NCBI RefSeq assembly: GCF_025836995.1
Contig: NZ_CP107546.1
Location: 3,224,001 to 3,288,000 of the forward strand
DNA: 64,000 nucleotides
Source of the DNA: Microbacterium sp. M28
GTDB lineage: Bacteria; Actinomycetota; Actinomycetes; Actinomycetales; Microbacteriaceae
Direction: 5' to 3'
The notes beneath the pieces are model-generated. The model did not search any database. It was not told the DNA's origin and worked only from the letters and a program-made list of their open reading frames with translations. Each line of letters opens with the position of its first letter. Position 1 is the first letter of the stretch. Positions 33,107-42,056 of this stretch are shown piece after piece. A program made the translations under genes and the position numbers.

Positions 33107-35017
33107 ATGGCTCTGGAACCGCTCGCCCTGCCCGCCGCCGACTGGAACGCGTTCATCGCCGAACGCTCCGAATCCTCGCTCTCGGCCGCCCGCGATGTCG
33201 TCGCACGACTCAAGGACGGCACGTCCCGCACGGCGCTCGAGACGCTGCAGCTCTGGAACCTCGGCGAGATCGCGACGGCGAACGCGTCCAGCTTCACGCA
33301 GCTGCTGGCCGAGGTTCACCCGGATGCCGCCGCCCGCGAACTGGCCGAGCAGGCACTGCAGGAGGCATCCGCCTTCGTCACCGAACGTGACCAGGACCGG
33401 GAGCTCTATGAGGTCTTCGCGGCACTTGACGCCGACGATCTCGACGCCCAGGCCGCCCGTCTGCTCGAGCGCATCCTCCGCGACTTCCGTCGAGGCGGCG
33501 TCGACCAGGACGACGCCACGCGCACCCGGCTCGCCGAGATCAGTGCGCGCATCACGGTCGTGGACCAGGAGTTCTCGCGCAACGTGCGCGACGACGTCCG
33601 CAGCATCCGCATCGCGCCGGAACGTCTGGCGGGACTCCCGGAGGACTTCGTCGCGGCGCACCCGGAGGACGAGGACGGACTCGTCGAGATCACGACGGAC
33701 TATCCGGATTTCCGGCCGTTCCGTGCGTACGCCCATGACGCCGCCGCGCGCGAGGAGATCGCCCGCGCCTACAACGATCGCGGCTGGCCGGTCAACGGCG
33801 CCCTGCTGCATGAGCTGCTCGACCTGCGCGCCGAGCAGGCGCAGCTGCTGGGATACGACTCCTGGCCGGACTTCGACACCGAGGTGAAGATGATCGGCAC
33901 CGGCGCCGCGATCGGGGACTTTATCGAGCGCATCGCCGAGCTCTCCGGTGGCCGGGCCGCGGCCGATCTTGATGCGCTGCTGACCCGCGCGCGCCGGGAC
34001 GACCCGACGATCACCGAGATCACGACGGCCGACGCCGAGTACTACGGCGAGATCCTGCGTCGCGAACAGTACGACGTCGACGCGCAGGAGGTCCGTCGAT
34101 ACTTCGACTTCTCGCGCGTGCGCCAGGGATTGCTGGATGTCACGGGGCGCCTGTTCGGGCTCACCTACCGCGAGGTCCCCGACGCTCCCGTCTGGGCCGA
34201 CGAAGTCGCCAGTTACGACGTCCTGCGCGACGGCGAGCGCATCGGCCGCATCCACCTCGACCTGCATCCTCGGGACGGCAAGTACAAGCACGCGGCGCAG
34301 TTCGATCTGGTCACGGGTGTGCGCGGCATCCAGCTCCCTGAAGGAGTGCTGGTGTGCAACTTCCCCCGGGGTCTGATGGAGCACGAGCAGGTCAAGACGC
34401 TGTTCCACGAGTTCGGTCACCTGCTGCACCATGTGCTCGGCGGCGACCAGGTCTGGGCGCGGTTCTCCGGCGTCGCGACCGAGTGGGACTTCGTCGAGGC
34501 CCCGTCGCAGATGCTGGAGGAGTGGGCCTGGGATGCCGACATCCTGCGGACCTTCGCTCTGGACGCCGATGGCGCCCCGATCCCCGCCGACCTCGTGTCG
34601 CGCATGCGGGAAGCCGCTGACTCCGACCGCGGGCGCTCCGTGCGGACGCAGATCTTCTATGCGGCGGTGTCTTACCGGCTGCACCTGGAGCGTCCGGCCG
34701 ATCATGACGCGGCGATGCGCGAGCTGTCCCAGCGCTACTCCGTGATCTCGCTGCTGCCCGATACGCACTTCCAGGCCGGCTTCGGGCACCTGACCTCGTA
34801 CAGCTCGGGCTATTACACGTACATGTGGAGCCTGGTGATCGCGAAGGATCTGTTCAGCGCATTCGACCCCGCGGATCTGTTCGCCCCCGAGGTCGCAGGC
34901 CGGTACCGCGACGAAGTGCTCGCGCGCGGAGGGTCAGCGGATGCCGCGGATCTCGTGGCCTCGTTCCTCGGACGGCCGTACTCGTTCGACGCCTTCGGTG
35001 CGTGGCTGGCGGGCTGA
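33107..35017 (+). CDS. M3-family metallopeptidase (oligopeptidase)
   Basis: 636-aa cytosolic zinc oligopeptidase (peptidyl-dipeptidase Dcp/thimet family). Zinc motif HEFGH in TLFHEFGHLLHHVLGG at about residue 430, with the third ligand Glu in EAPSQMLEEW further on; GYYTYMWSLVIAKDLF near the C-terminus is family-typical. It cleaves short peptides. ATG 33107; single-gene unit followed by a convergent gene and a family A hairpin. Confidence 0.92.
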   Translation: MALEPLALPAADWNAFIAERSESSLSAARDVVARLKDGTSRTALETLQLWNLGEIATANASSFTQLLAEVHPDAAARELAEQALQEASAFVTERDQDRELYEVFAALDADDLDAQAARLLERILRDFRRGGVDQDDATRTRLAEISARITVVDQEFSRNVRDDVRSIRIAPERLAGLPEDFVAAHPEDEDGLVEITTDYPDFRPFRAYAHDAAAREEIARAYNDRGWPVNGALLHELLDLRAEQAQLLGYDSWPDFDTEVKMIGTGAAIGDFIERIAELSGGRAAADLDALLTRARRDDPTITEITTADAEYYGEILRREQYDVDAQEVRRYFDFSRVRQGLLDVTGRLFGLTYREVPDAPVWADEVASYDVLRDGERIGRIHLDLHPRDGKYKHAAQFDLVTGVRGIQLPEGVLVCNFPRGLMEHEQVKTLFHEFGHLLHHVLGGDQVWARFSGVATEWDFVEAPSQMLEEWAWDADILRTFALDADGAPIPADLVSRMREAADSDRGRSVRTQIFYAAVSYRLHLERPADHDAAMRELSQRYSVISLLPDTHFQAGFGHLTSYSSGYYTYMWSLVIAKDLFSAFDPADLFAPEVAGRYRDEVLARGGSADAADLVASFLGRPYSFDAFGAWLAG

Positions 35018-35030
35018 GCACCCCTCCCCG

Positions 35031-35081
35031 TGTCCGGGTTCGCGCGGGTGGATGGCACCCGCACCCGCACCAACCCGGACA
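35031..35081. terminator. TGTCCGGGTTCG hairpin (family A), likely bidirectional terminator
   Basis: TGTCCGGGTTCGCGCGGGTG (35031-35050) and CACCCGCACCAACCCGGACA (35062-35081) pair over 20 bases with two mismatches around an 11-base loop, in the 83-bp gap between two convergent genes. Same left arm as at 32954. Confidence 0.65.
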
Positions 35082-35100
35082 TCCGGGCCGCCGCTCCGGC

Positions 35101-36291
35101 TCAGTGCGCGAGCGTGAGCGACGGCATGGCCGCGAACGCCTGCGCGAGGTCCGCGGTGAGGTCATCCGGATGCTCGAGCCCGATCGACAGCCGCAGCACA
35201 TCGGCCGCCGGTCGCGCCTCCGCCGGCACCGGGCGGTGCGTCAGGGCCGCCGGGTGCTGGATGAGCGAATCCACTCCCCCGAGAGAGACGGCGTGCGTGA
35301 ACAGCTGCACGGCTGACGCGACGGCGCTCGCGGCCGCGTAACCACCGCGTACGCGCATCGCGATCATCGCGCCCGTGCCGCGCATCTGACGCGTGAGGAT
35401 GCCCCGGGGGTCGCCGTCGAGTCCGGGGAAGAAGACCTCCTCGATCTCCGGTCGATCGATCAGCCACTGCACGATGCGCTGCGCGCTCTCCTGCTGCCGC
35501 TGCATCCGGATCGGCAGGGTGGTGAGTCCGCGATGCAGCAGGTAGGCGCCGAGCGGATGCAGCAGCCCGCCGGTCACAGCCCGAACGCGGCGCAGCGCCT
35601 CGGCGGTCTCCTCACTGCACGCGATGACGCCGGCGATCACGTCGCCGTGCCCGCCGAGATACTTGGTGGCGCTGTGCAGCGACAGCGCGGCACCGTGATC
35701 CAGCGGATTCTGCAGCACCGGGGTGGCGAACGTGTTGTCGACCAGCACCGGCACCCCGTCCGCCGCGGCGACGATCGCGGCGATGTCGACAAGGTCGAGC
35801 GTCGGGTTCGCCGGGGTCTCCACGACGACGAGTCCCGTGTCGGCCCGCACGGCCGAGGCCACATCCGTCGGTTCGCAGTAGGTCGTCTCGACTCCGAGGA
35901 GGCCGGAGCCCAGAAGATGATCCGTCCCGCCGTAGAGCGGACGCACCGCGACGACGTGACGGCGTCCGGTCGCACCGCACATCGCGAGGATCGCCGCGGT
36001 CATCGCCGCCATCCCCGATCCGAAGGCGACGGATGCCTCGGCGTGCTCCAGCTCCGCGAGCGCATCCTCGAACCGAGCGACGGTCGGGTTCCAAAGCCGC
36101 GCATAGACCATGCTTCCATTCGCCGGCGGACGACCGCCCGTCGCCATGGCCTCATAGGACTCTCCGCCGCGCTCGACATCCGGCAGCGGGTTCGTCGTCG
36201 ACAGATCGATCGGAAGCGCGTGGACGCCGAGGGCGGTGAGGTCGGCGCGGCCGCTGTGCACGGCCATCGTGTCGGGATGCATGCTCTCCAT
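35101..36291 (-). CDS. PLP-dependent cystathionine gamma-synthase/lyase family protein
   Basis: 396-aa enzyme of the Cys/Met metabolism PLP family (trans-sulfuration). PLP lysine in SATKYLGGH, with FGSGMAAMTA, PLYGGTDHLL and VVVETPANPTLDLVDI as conserved segments; the N-terminus has a Tyr-Arg pair (YARLWNPT). It could synthesise or cleave cystathionine, or eliminate H2S/thiols from cysteine or methionine. Divergent from an Lrp/AsnC gene, a common arrangement for a directly controlled amino-acid enzyme. Confidence 0.88.
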   Translation of the reverse strand: MESMHPDTMAVHSGRADLTALGVHALPIDLSTTNPLPDVERGGESYEAMATGGRPPANGSMVYARLWNPTVARFEDALAELEHAEASVAFGSGMAAMTAAILAMCGATGRRHVVAVRPLYGGTDHLLGSGLLGVETTYCEPTDVASAVRADTGLVVVETPANPTLDLVDIAAIVAAADGVPVLVDNTFATPVLQNPLDHGAALSLHSATKYLGGHGDVIAGVIACSEETAEALRRVRAVTGGLLHPLGAYLLHRGLTTLPIRMQRQQESAQRIVQWLIDRPEIEEVFFPGLDGDPRGILTRQMRGTGAMIAMRVRGGYAAASAVASAVQLFTHAVSLGGVDSLIQHPAALTHRPVPAEARPAADVLRLSIGLEHPDDLTADLAQAFAAMPSLTLAH

Positions 36292-36396
36292 GCTTGCTCA
36301 CATCGCAAGACAGATGGGAGGATTCGACAACATCCGCAAGTTCTGGTGATGAGAACAAGATTTCAAGCGAATTCGGATGCCGGAAGGAGCCCGACC

Positions 36397-36867
36397 TTGT
36401 CGAAAACACCAGCGGTGCTGGACGAGCTCGATCTCGAGATCCTGGCCGCGCTCAGCGCGCACGCCGACATCACGAACAAGGCGCTCGCGGCCCGTCTGTC
36501 ACTGGCGGAGTCGACGTGCGCGCACCGCGTCCGGTCGCTTCGGACACGCGGGATCATCCGTGACACCCGCATCCGCCTCGACGAGGCCGCACTCGGCTAT
36601 CCGCTGCAGGCGATGATCAAGGTTCGTCTGGCGAACCACACCGGCGCGAAGGTCACCGCGCTGTTCGACGCGCTCGTCGCGATCCCCCGGGTGCTGCAGG
36701 TCTTCCACGTCGCCGGCGTCGACGACTTCCTCGTGCACGTCGCCGTGCAGGATGCCGCGGCGCTGCGCGACATCGTCCTCGAGCACATCACGGTGCATCC
36801 CGTGGTGCGAGGCACCGAGACGCAACTGGTCTTCGAGCTCCGGGACGGACGCGGACTGCTGGGGTGA
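36397..36867 (+). CDS. Lrp/AsnC-family transcriptional regulator
   Basis: 156-aa regulator. N-terminal helix-turn-helix (LDELDLEILAALSAHADITN.. LARSLAESTCAHRVRSL type) and C-terminal RAM ligand domain (VLQVFHVAGVDDFLVHVAVQD). TTG 36397 follows AAGGAG by seven bases; upstream in-frame ATGs lie in the divergent promoter region. Divergent from the trans-sulfuration enzyme, its probable target, with an amino acid as the effector. Confidence 0.87.
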   Translation: MSKTPAVLDELDLEILAALSAHADITNKALAARLSLAESTCAHRVRSLRTRGIIRDTRIRLDEAALGYPLQAMIKVRLANHTGAKVTALFDALVAIPRVLQVFHVAGVDDFLVHVAVQDAAALRDIVLEHITVHPVVRGTETQLVFELRDGRGLLG

Positions 36868-36927
36868 GCGCGGGCGGGCGCGGGCTGCACCCGACAGCCC
36901 GGCCTACGGGACGCCCGGAACACCGAA

Positions 36928-36999
36928 CCGGAGGAGAACACGCGGTCGGGAGGTCCGTTCGACGCCAGACGGTCCTCCGATTCGCGTGTTCTCCTCCGG
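36928..36999. terminator. GGAGGAGAAC intergenic palindrome (family B, copy 1)
   Basis: CCGGAGGAGAACACGCG (36928-36944) and its exact complement CGCGTGTTCTCCTCCGG (36983-36999) enclose a second, inner GGGAGGTCC/GGTCCTCC pairing. 72 bp long, between two convergent genes; near-identical copies are at 54228 and 63282. Confidence 0.7.
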
Positions 37000-37016
37000 A
37001 TCGAGCACGGTGCCGC

Positions 37017-37772
37017 TTACTTGCGCGGCGGGTTGAGCGGCAGCCACTCCTCCAGGGTGGTCTCGAAGATGTGCGCCCCCTCGACCGGGATGAGCGTGCG
37101 CTCCTCGATCTGCGCGCCGTAGTACGGAGCCGTGTCGTCGCGGACGACCGTCCGCGAGTCACCCCGGAAGGTCAGCGCGCGCCGCGCGAACTCGTCCATC
37201 CCGAAGGCTTCGGGACCGGCGATCTCGATGTCGCCGGTCGGGTCGCCGGCGGCCGCTCTGGCCACCGCGGTAGCGACATCCTCTGCGGCGATCGGCTGGA
37301 TGAGAGCCCCGGGGAGCACGACCGTGTCATCCGTGGTCGAGATGTCCGCGATGCTGCCGACGAACTCGAAGAACTGCGTCGCATGGACCAGCGAGTAGGC
37401 GATGCCGGACTCGCGGATGAGCTCTTCCTGGGCGACCTTCGCCGCGAAGTACGGGATGTTCTGGGGGCGGTTCGTGCCCACGATCGTGAGGGCGACGTGG
37501 TGGGTGACTCCGGCCGCCCGCTCGGCCGCGAGCAGATTGCGGGTCGAGGTGGTGAAGAACTCGAGCACGTCGTCCGGCGCGAAGGAGGGCGAGTTCGACA
37601 CGTCGACGACGGTGCTGGCCCCCTCGAGCGCTTCGGCGAGCCCTTCGCCGGTGAGCGAGTTGACGCCCGTGTTCGGCGAAGCGGCGATCGCCTCATGCCC
37701 GTGCGCGGTCAGCTTCGCGACGACCTTGGATCCGATGAGGCCGGTGCCTCCGATGACGACGATCTTTGCCAT
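37017..37772 (-). CDS. NmrA-type NAD(P)-binding oxidoreductase (paralogue 1)
   Basis: 251-aa atypical SDR. Rossmann motif GGTGLIGSKV at the start; VALTIVGTNRPQNIPYFAAKVAQEE supplies the family's YFxxK segment in place of the classic YxxxK. Closely related to the proteins at 39348 and 46055. Such oxidoreductases are the 'epimerase/oxidoreductase' partners of ECF41 sigma factors. ATG 37772 has GAAAGG five bases upstream and an ECF41-like promoter 50 bp upstream, so it is a transcriptional unit of its own. Confidence 0.85.
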   Translation of the reverse strand: MAKIVVIGGTGLIGSKVVAKLTAHGHEAIAASPNTGVNSLTGEGLAEALEGASTVVDVSNSPSFAPDDVLEFFTTSTRNLLAAERAAGVTHHVALTIVGTNRPQNIPYFAAKVAQEELIRESGIAYSLVHATQFFEFVGSIADISTTDDTVVLPGALIQPIAAEDVATAVARAAAGDPTGDIEIAGPEAFGMDEFARRALTFRGDSRTVVRDDTAPYYGAQIEERTLIPVEGAHIFETTLEEWLPLNPPRK

Positions 37773-37822
37773 TTCATGCCTTTCGGTCTGGACGAGCGCC
37801 ACTGTCGGCGCCTACCAGGTAT

Positions 37823-37849
37823 GACAAGGCGAGGGCCGTCGATGTGACG
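37823..37849 (-). promoter_or_regulatory. ECF41-type promoter for the NmrA gene at 37772
   Basis: On the minus strand CGTCACA-N16-TGTC, 50 bp before the start codon. One of six such sites in this region. Confidence 0.65.
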
Positions 37850-37874
37850 GCAGTCCGAAAACGAGGCTGTCGCC

Positions 37875-38327
37875 TCAGCGATCGTTCGGGGCCACGTGGG
37901 CTGTGATCGAGCGCAGCACCTCGAGGGCGGCGTGAGCCCGCTCGGGGGTGAAGCCGAACGTCTCGACGACGGACTGATAGATGCCGGGCGAATGAACGCG
38001 CAAGGCTTCGCCGTGCTCCGTCAGCGCGATGATGACCGAGCGTTCGTCCTGCGCATTCCGCGTGCGGCGGATCAGCCCCTGCTTCTCCATGCGCTTGAGA
38101 AGCGGCGTCATCGTCCCATAGTCCGACTGCAGGCGGGTCACGAGCGTCCCGACCGAGAGGTCACCGGAATCCCAGAGCGCCGCGAGGACCAGATATTGCG
38201 GGTACGAGACGCCCAGCGGTTCGAGCAGCGGCCGGTATGCGGCGGTGACGGCGCGGTAGGCGGCGTGCAGGTTGAAGCACACCATGTCGTCGAGGGCGAC
38301 GTTCGAGGGTCCGGCTTCTTCTGGCAC
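37875..38327 (-). CDS. OhrR-like MarR-family redox regulator
   Basis: 150-aa winged-helix regulator. VCFNLHAAYRAVTAAYRPLLEPLGVSYPQYLVLAALW matches OhrR proteins, whose single reactive Cys (here Cys 17 or so, in the N-terminal helix) is oxidised by organic hydroperoxides; the ALTEHGEAL loop and RMEKQGLIRRTRNAQDERSV wing also fit. No Ohr peroxidase gene is adjacent. It starts 9 bp after the ECF41 sigma gene, so the two are one operon, and would plausibly control the promoter of that operon through the inverted repeat at 39307. Confidence 0.85.
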   Translation of the reverse strand: MPEEAGPSNVALDDMVCFNLHAAYRAVTAAYRPLLEPLGVSYPQYLVLAALWDSGDLSVGTLVTRLQSDYGTMTPLLKRMEKQGLIRRTRNAQDERSVIIALTEHGEALRVHSPGIYQSVVETFGFTPERAHAALEVLRSITAHVAPNDR

Positions 38328-38336
38328 GGGCCGAAC

Positions 38337-39257
38337 CTAACACGACATGCCCTCCGGGAGGGCGAGTGGTGCGAGCGATGCCAGCTTCGCCGGATTCATG
38401 ACCCAGAAGATCCGCGTCACGCGCTCATCACGGATCGCAACCGTGAGCAGAGCGAAGGGTCGCGATCCGCGCCAGAGCACCGCTCCGGCCCGTCCGTTCG
38501 CGTCGACGAGTTCGACCGTGACGTCGTCCCAGAACCACGTCGCGACGCCCAGGAGGAACCGCTGTAGCTTCTCGCTGCCCTGGATCGGGCGGCGGGCGGT
38601 ACGACGGACGGCCCCGCCACCGTCCGTGTAGCTCACCGCATCCGCGGCCAGCAGGGATTCCAGCGCGCCGGCATCCCCGCCCCGGGCCGCGTCCAGGAAG
38701 ACGCGGAACAGGCGCTTCTGGGCGCTCGTGTCCACGGCGTGCATGGCATCGACCGCGAGATGCTTGCGGGCACGGCTTACGAGCTGCCGCGCGGCGGTCT
38801 CGGAGACCCGAAGGATCTCACCGATCCGCGGATACGGATACGTGAACGCCTCGCGCAGGACGAAGGCCGCACGTTCCGTCGCGGTCAGCCGCTCCATCAG
38901 CAGCAGGGTCGCCAGTTCGAGGGCTTCGGCGTTCTCCGCACCCAGGAGCGGATCGTCGGACGTATCGACCGGGCTCGGCAGCCAGGGGCCGATGTAGGTC
39001 TCCCGCCGCGATCGCGCGCTGTTGAGGACGTTGATGGCGATGCGGGTCGCGGTCGTCGCGAGGAAGGCGCCCACGTCGCGGACAGCCGATCGGTCGCACA
39101 GATGCCAGCGGATCCAGGTCTCCTGCACGACATCCTCCGCCTCGAAGGCGCTTCCGAGGATGCGATAGGCGATCCCGAAGAGCCGCCGGCGCTGCGCTTC
39201 GAACGCCGCGAGCGATTCGTCTTCGGAACGGGGCTCGTCGTGCGGATTCCGTGTCAT
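38337..39257 (-). CDS. ECF41-group sigma factor (SigJ-like, copy 1)
   Basis: 306-aa sigma factor. Region 2 (~20-95: RRRLFGIAYRILGSAFEAEDVVQ, RWHLCDRSAVRD) and region 4 (~120-185: ATERAAFVLREAFTYPYPRIGEILR), then a fused SnoaL-like C-terminal domain with the DGGG motif (YTDGGGAVRR) and an NPxKL motif (VMNPAKL). In ECF41 factors that domain regulates the sigma factor and no anti-sigma gene exists. ATG 39257 follows CAGGAG. Operon with the OhrR-like regulator. Confidence 0.9.
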   Translation of the reverse strand: MTRNPHDEPRSEDESLAAFEAQRRRLFGIAYRILGSAFEAEDVVQETWIRWHLCDRSAVRDVGAFLATTATRIAINVLNSARSRRETYIGPWLPSPVDTSDDPLLGAENAEALELATLLLMERLTATERAAFVLREAFTYPYPRIGEILRVSETAARQLVSRARKHLAVDAMHAVDTSAQKRLFRVFLDAARGGDAGALESLLAADAVSYTDGGGAVRRTARRPIQGSEKLQRFLLGVATWFWDDVTVELVDANGRAGAVLWRGSRPFALLTVAIRDERVTRIFWVMNPAKLASLAPLALPEGMSC

Positions 39258-39306
39258 CGGCCGCTCCTGAGAGGCTGCGGGATGCAACCGAGCGAAAGAT
39301 TACCTC

Positions 39307-39327
39307 GCTTCCTAGTAAATAGGAAGC
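39307..39327. promoter_or_regulatory. inverted repeat upstream of the sigma-ohrR-like operon
   Basis: GCTTCCTA (39307-39314) and its exact complement TAGGAAGC (39320-39327) flank GTAAA. The site lies about 50 bp before the sigma-factor ATG in an AT-rich patch that stands out from its surroundings; it is the best candidate operator for the MarR-type regulator of the same operon. Confidence 0.5.
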
Positions 39328-39347
39328 TATTTATGCCACCGAGCTGC

Positions 39348-40109
39348 TCAGACCGCTCCACGCGTCTGGATGCGCCAGTCGTGGTAGCTCGTCGGAGCGA
39401 TCGACGCGGTGGCCTCCGGAAGCAGATCGCGGTTCGCGAGATGCGCCCCGAAATACGTCCCGAGCGGGTCAGGGACGACTTCGCGCTCGTCCTGGCGCGA
39501 TCGCATGTCGATGACGGCGAGTTCCTCGAGGCTGAACACCTCGGGCCCACCGAACTCGACCATGCCGTGGAGGGGCTTGCCCAGTGCCGTTCGAGCGACC
39601 GCTTCGGCGACGTCGTCTGCGGCCATGGGCTGGATGAGGACGTCAGCGATCCGGACCGTGCCGCTGCGGACCGCGTGGTCGGTGATGTTGCGGATGAACT
39701 CGAAGAACTGCGTGGCATGCACGAGGGAGTACGGGCGCTGCGAGGCCATGATGAGTCGTTCCTGCTGCTCCTTGGCGACGAAATAGCCGCCCTCGGCACG
39801 GGCGAGCCGATCCGTGCCGACGACCGAGAGCGCCACGTGGTGGCGAACACCGGCGGCTTCGCCGTAACTGAGCAGGTTCATGGTCGAGGTGTAGAAGAAC
39901 TCGCGCGCCGCCGCTTCGTCCGTGTACGACGAATTCGAGACGTCGACGACGACCTCTGCGCCCTCCAGCGCATCCTCCAAGCCTTCGCCGGTATAGGAGT
40001 TGACGCCGGTCGAGCGAGCAGCGGCCAGGACCTCGTGGCCTGCTGAACGGAGGCTCCTGACGAGTCGCGCGCCGATCAGACCCGTTCCGCCGATGACCGT
40101 GATTTTCAT
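39348..40109 (-). CDS. NmrA-type NAD(P)-binding oxidoreductase (paralogue 2)
   Basis: 253-aa atypical SDR, close to the protein at 37017 (GGTGLIGARLV... STGVNSYTGEGLEDALEGA) and similar to that at 46055. GYFVAKEQQERLIM carries the active-site-type Lys. ATG 40109 follows GAAGGAG. The sigma factor gene lies 90 bp downstream in the same direction, behind its own inverted repeat. An ECF41-like promoter sits 52 bp upstream. Confidence 0.85.
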   Translation of the reverse strand: MKITVIGGTGLIGARLVRSLRSAGHEVLAAARSTGVNSYTGEGLEDALEGAEVVVDVSNSSYTDEAAAREFFYTSTMNLLSYGEAAGVRHHVALSVVGTDRLARAEGGYFVAKEQQERLIMASQRPYSLVHATQFFEFIRNITDHAVRSGTVRIADVLIQPMAADDVAEAVARTALGKPLHGMVEFGGPEVFSLEELAVIDMRSRQDEREVVPDPLGTYFGAHLANRDLLPEATASIAPTSYHDWRIQTRGAV

Positions 40110-40160
40110 GTCGCTCCTTCGTTCCGCTTGGCTGCCACGGGAATCCGTCTGCACTCATCT

Positions 40161-40187
40161 GACAAGACACGGCCTCGAGCTGTGACA
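40161..40187 (-). promoter_or_regulatory. ECF41-type promoter for the NmrA gene at 40109
   Basis: On the minus strand TGTCACA-N16-TGTC, 52 bp before the start codon. Confidence 0.65.
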
Positions 40188-40220
40188 CATCGCCCCGATG
40201 TGAATCCGACCGGTCCGCGT

Positions 40221-40247
40221 CGTCACAGCGGACGATGCTGCCCGGTC
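40221..40247 (+). promoter_or_regulatory. ECF41-type promoter for the three-hydrolase operon
   Basis: CGTCACA-N16-GGTC, 72 bp before the ATG at 40320. It is back to back with the minus-strand promoter at 40161-40187, so one 90-bp stretch would drive both units. Confidence 0.65.
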
Positions 40248-40319
40248 TTGTCTGGCATGGGCTGCAGGTGACCAGTCGCGGTCGAGGCCCAGTCCTCACC
40301 TTCATACGAAAGGACCGAC

Positions 40320-41270
40320 ATGACCGACCACATTCTGCAGCCCGAGGCTCAGGCGTTCGCGGATGCCGCAGCCCAACCGCCGTCCCTCGTCGACCGCGGC
40401 GTCGACGGCGCACGGCAGTTGCTCGACGACGTGCAATCCGCCCCCATCTCGAAGCCGGATGTCATCGACGAATGGATCACCGTGTCCGCCGACGTCGGCG
40501 ACGTGCGCGTGCGCATCGTCAAGCCGACAAGCGCCGAGGGTGACCTGCCCGTGGTGCTCTACATCCACGGCGGAGGCTGGGTGCTCGGCGACTCCGGGAC
40601 GCATGACCGACTCGTACGCGACCTCGCGACGGGCGCCGACGCGGCGATCGTGTTCGTCGAATACGACCGGTCACCGGAAGCGCGGCATCCGGTCGCCGTC
40701 GAACAGGCCTACGCGACGGCGCGCTGGATCATGAACGACGGGGCGAGCAAGGGCCTGGACGCCTCCCGGCTCGCCATCGCCGGCGACTCCGTGGGCGGCA
40801 ATATGGCGGCTGTCGTCGCCATCCTCGCGAAGCGGCGCGGCGACGTCGCGTTCATCCATCAGTCGCTCTACTACCCCGTCACCGACGCCGGGCAGAACAC
40901 CGACAGCTATCGCGAGTTCGCCGAGGGCTTCCACCTTCGCGCCGATGCGATGGCCTGGTTCTGGGACAACTACCTCCCGGACGTGCAGGCACGCAAAGAC
41001 GTGACCGCGTCCCCGCTGCGGGCCCCGGTCGACGAGCTCAAGGGGCTGCCCGAGACGCTCCTCATCGTCGACGAGAACGACGTCCTGCGCGATGAGGGAG
41101 AGGCCTACGGTCGCAAGCTCATCGAAGCAGGCGTGCGCACCACGCTCGTCCGGTACGACGCGACGATCCACGACTTCATGATGCTCAACCCGCTGCGCGG
41201 CTCCGCTGCCAGCACTGCAGCGATCGAGCAGGCCGTCCACGTCCTCCGCAAAGCCTTCGCCACCGCCTGA
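40320..41270 (+). CDS. alpha/beta hydrolase, HSL-family esterase
   Basis: 316-aa cytosolic esterase. Oxyanion motif HGGGW, nucleophile elbow GDSVGGN, catalytic Asp in VDENDVLRDEGE and His in TIHDFMML make a full HSL triad. The natural substrate is unknown. First of three consecutive, unrelated alpha/beta hydrolases behind an ECF41-like promoter; the next gene starts 35 bp downstream. Confidence 0.88.
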   Translation: MTDHILQPEAQAFADAAAQPPSLVDRGVDGARQLLDDVQSAPISKPDVIDEWITVSADVGDVRVRIVKPTSAEGDLPVVLYIHGGGWVLGDSGTHDRLVRDLATGADAAIVFVEYDRSPEARHPVAVEQAYATARWIMNDGASKGLDASRLAIAGDSVGGNMAAVVAILAKRRGDVAFIHQSLYYPVTDAGQNTDSYREFAEGFHLRADAMAWFWDNYLPDVQARKDVTASPLRAPVDELKGLPETLLIVDENDVLRDEGEAYGRKLIEAGVRTTLVRYDATIHDFMMLNPLRGSAASTAAIEQAVHVLRKAFATA

Positions 41271-41305
41271 TCCGCCTGCCACCACCACCAATCAGAGAGA
41301 AGATC

Positions 41306-42049
41306 ATGACCAGCCAGAAGCCCACCATCGTCCTCGTCCACGGCGCTTTCGCCGAATCCGCATCCTGGAACGGCGTCGTCGAACGCCTGCAGAGCCACGG
41401 CGTCACCGCCGTGGCGGTCGCGAACCCGCTGCGCAGCCTCTCGGGCGACGCCGCGTACGTCCGCGACGTGATCGCGTCGATCGGAGGCCCCGTCATCCTC
41501 GTCGGTCACTCCTACGGCGGACTCGTCATCACCGAAGCCGCCTCGGATAACGAGTCCGTCGTCGGGCTGGTGTACGTCGCGGCCTTCGTGCCCGAGACCG
41601 GCCAGAGCGCCTTCGAACTGTCCACGAGCGAACCGGGCAGCACCCTCGGAAACGCACTCGCCGCCTACCCGGTCGCCACAGGCGGCACCGAGTTCGTGAT
41701 CCGTCAGGAGCTGTTCCACCACCAGTTCGCCGCTGACGTGCCGGCAGAGGTCGCAGCGCTCATGGCCGCCACCCAGCGGCCGGCGACCGAGGCGGCGCTC
41801 TCGGAAGCGCTGCCGACCGGAAACCCCGCGTGGAAGAGCATCCCGTCCTGGCACGTGTTCGGAGACCAGGATCTGAACATTCCCGTCGCCGTCCATCGCG
41901 CCGGCGCCGTGCGCGCCGCCTCGCAGGGCACGCGCGAGATCGCAGGCGCATCGCACGCGATCTCGGTCTCGAACCCCGACGCCGTCGCCGAGGTCATCGC
42001 CTCGGCAGGCAAGGCGTACGTCGCGAGCCTGCAGCCGACCGTCGCGTGA
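41306..42049 (+). CDS. alpha/beta hydrolase (EstC/PNAE-like)
   Basis: 247-aa hydrolase. VHGAFAESASWNGVVERL at the start, nucleophile elbow VGHSYGG, Asp in GDQDLNIPV, His in GASHAISVS. It resembles small esterases adjacent to stress oxidoreductases. Separated from the next gene by a strong stem (42057-42098). Confidence 0.85.
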   Translation: MTSQKPTIVLVHGAFAESASWNGVVERLQSHGVTAVAVANPLRSLSGDAAYVRDVIASIGGPVILVGHSYGGLVITEAASDNESVVGLVYVAAFVPETGQSAFELSTSEPGSTLGNALAAYPVATGGTEFVIRQELFHHQFAADVPAEVAALMAATQRPATEAALSEALPTGNPAWKSIPSWHVFGDQDLNIPVAVHRAGAVRAASQGTREIAGASHAISVSNPDAVAEVIASAGKAYVASLQPTVA

Positions 42050-42056
42050 CCGAACC

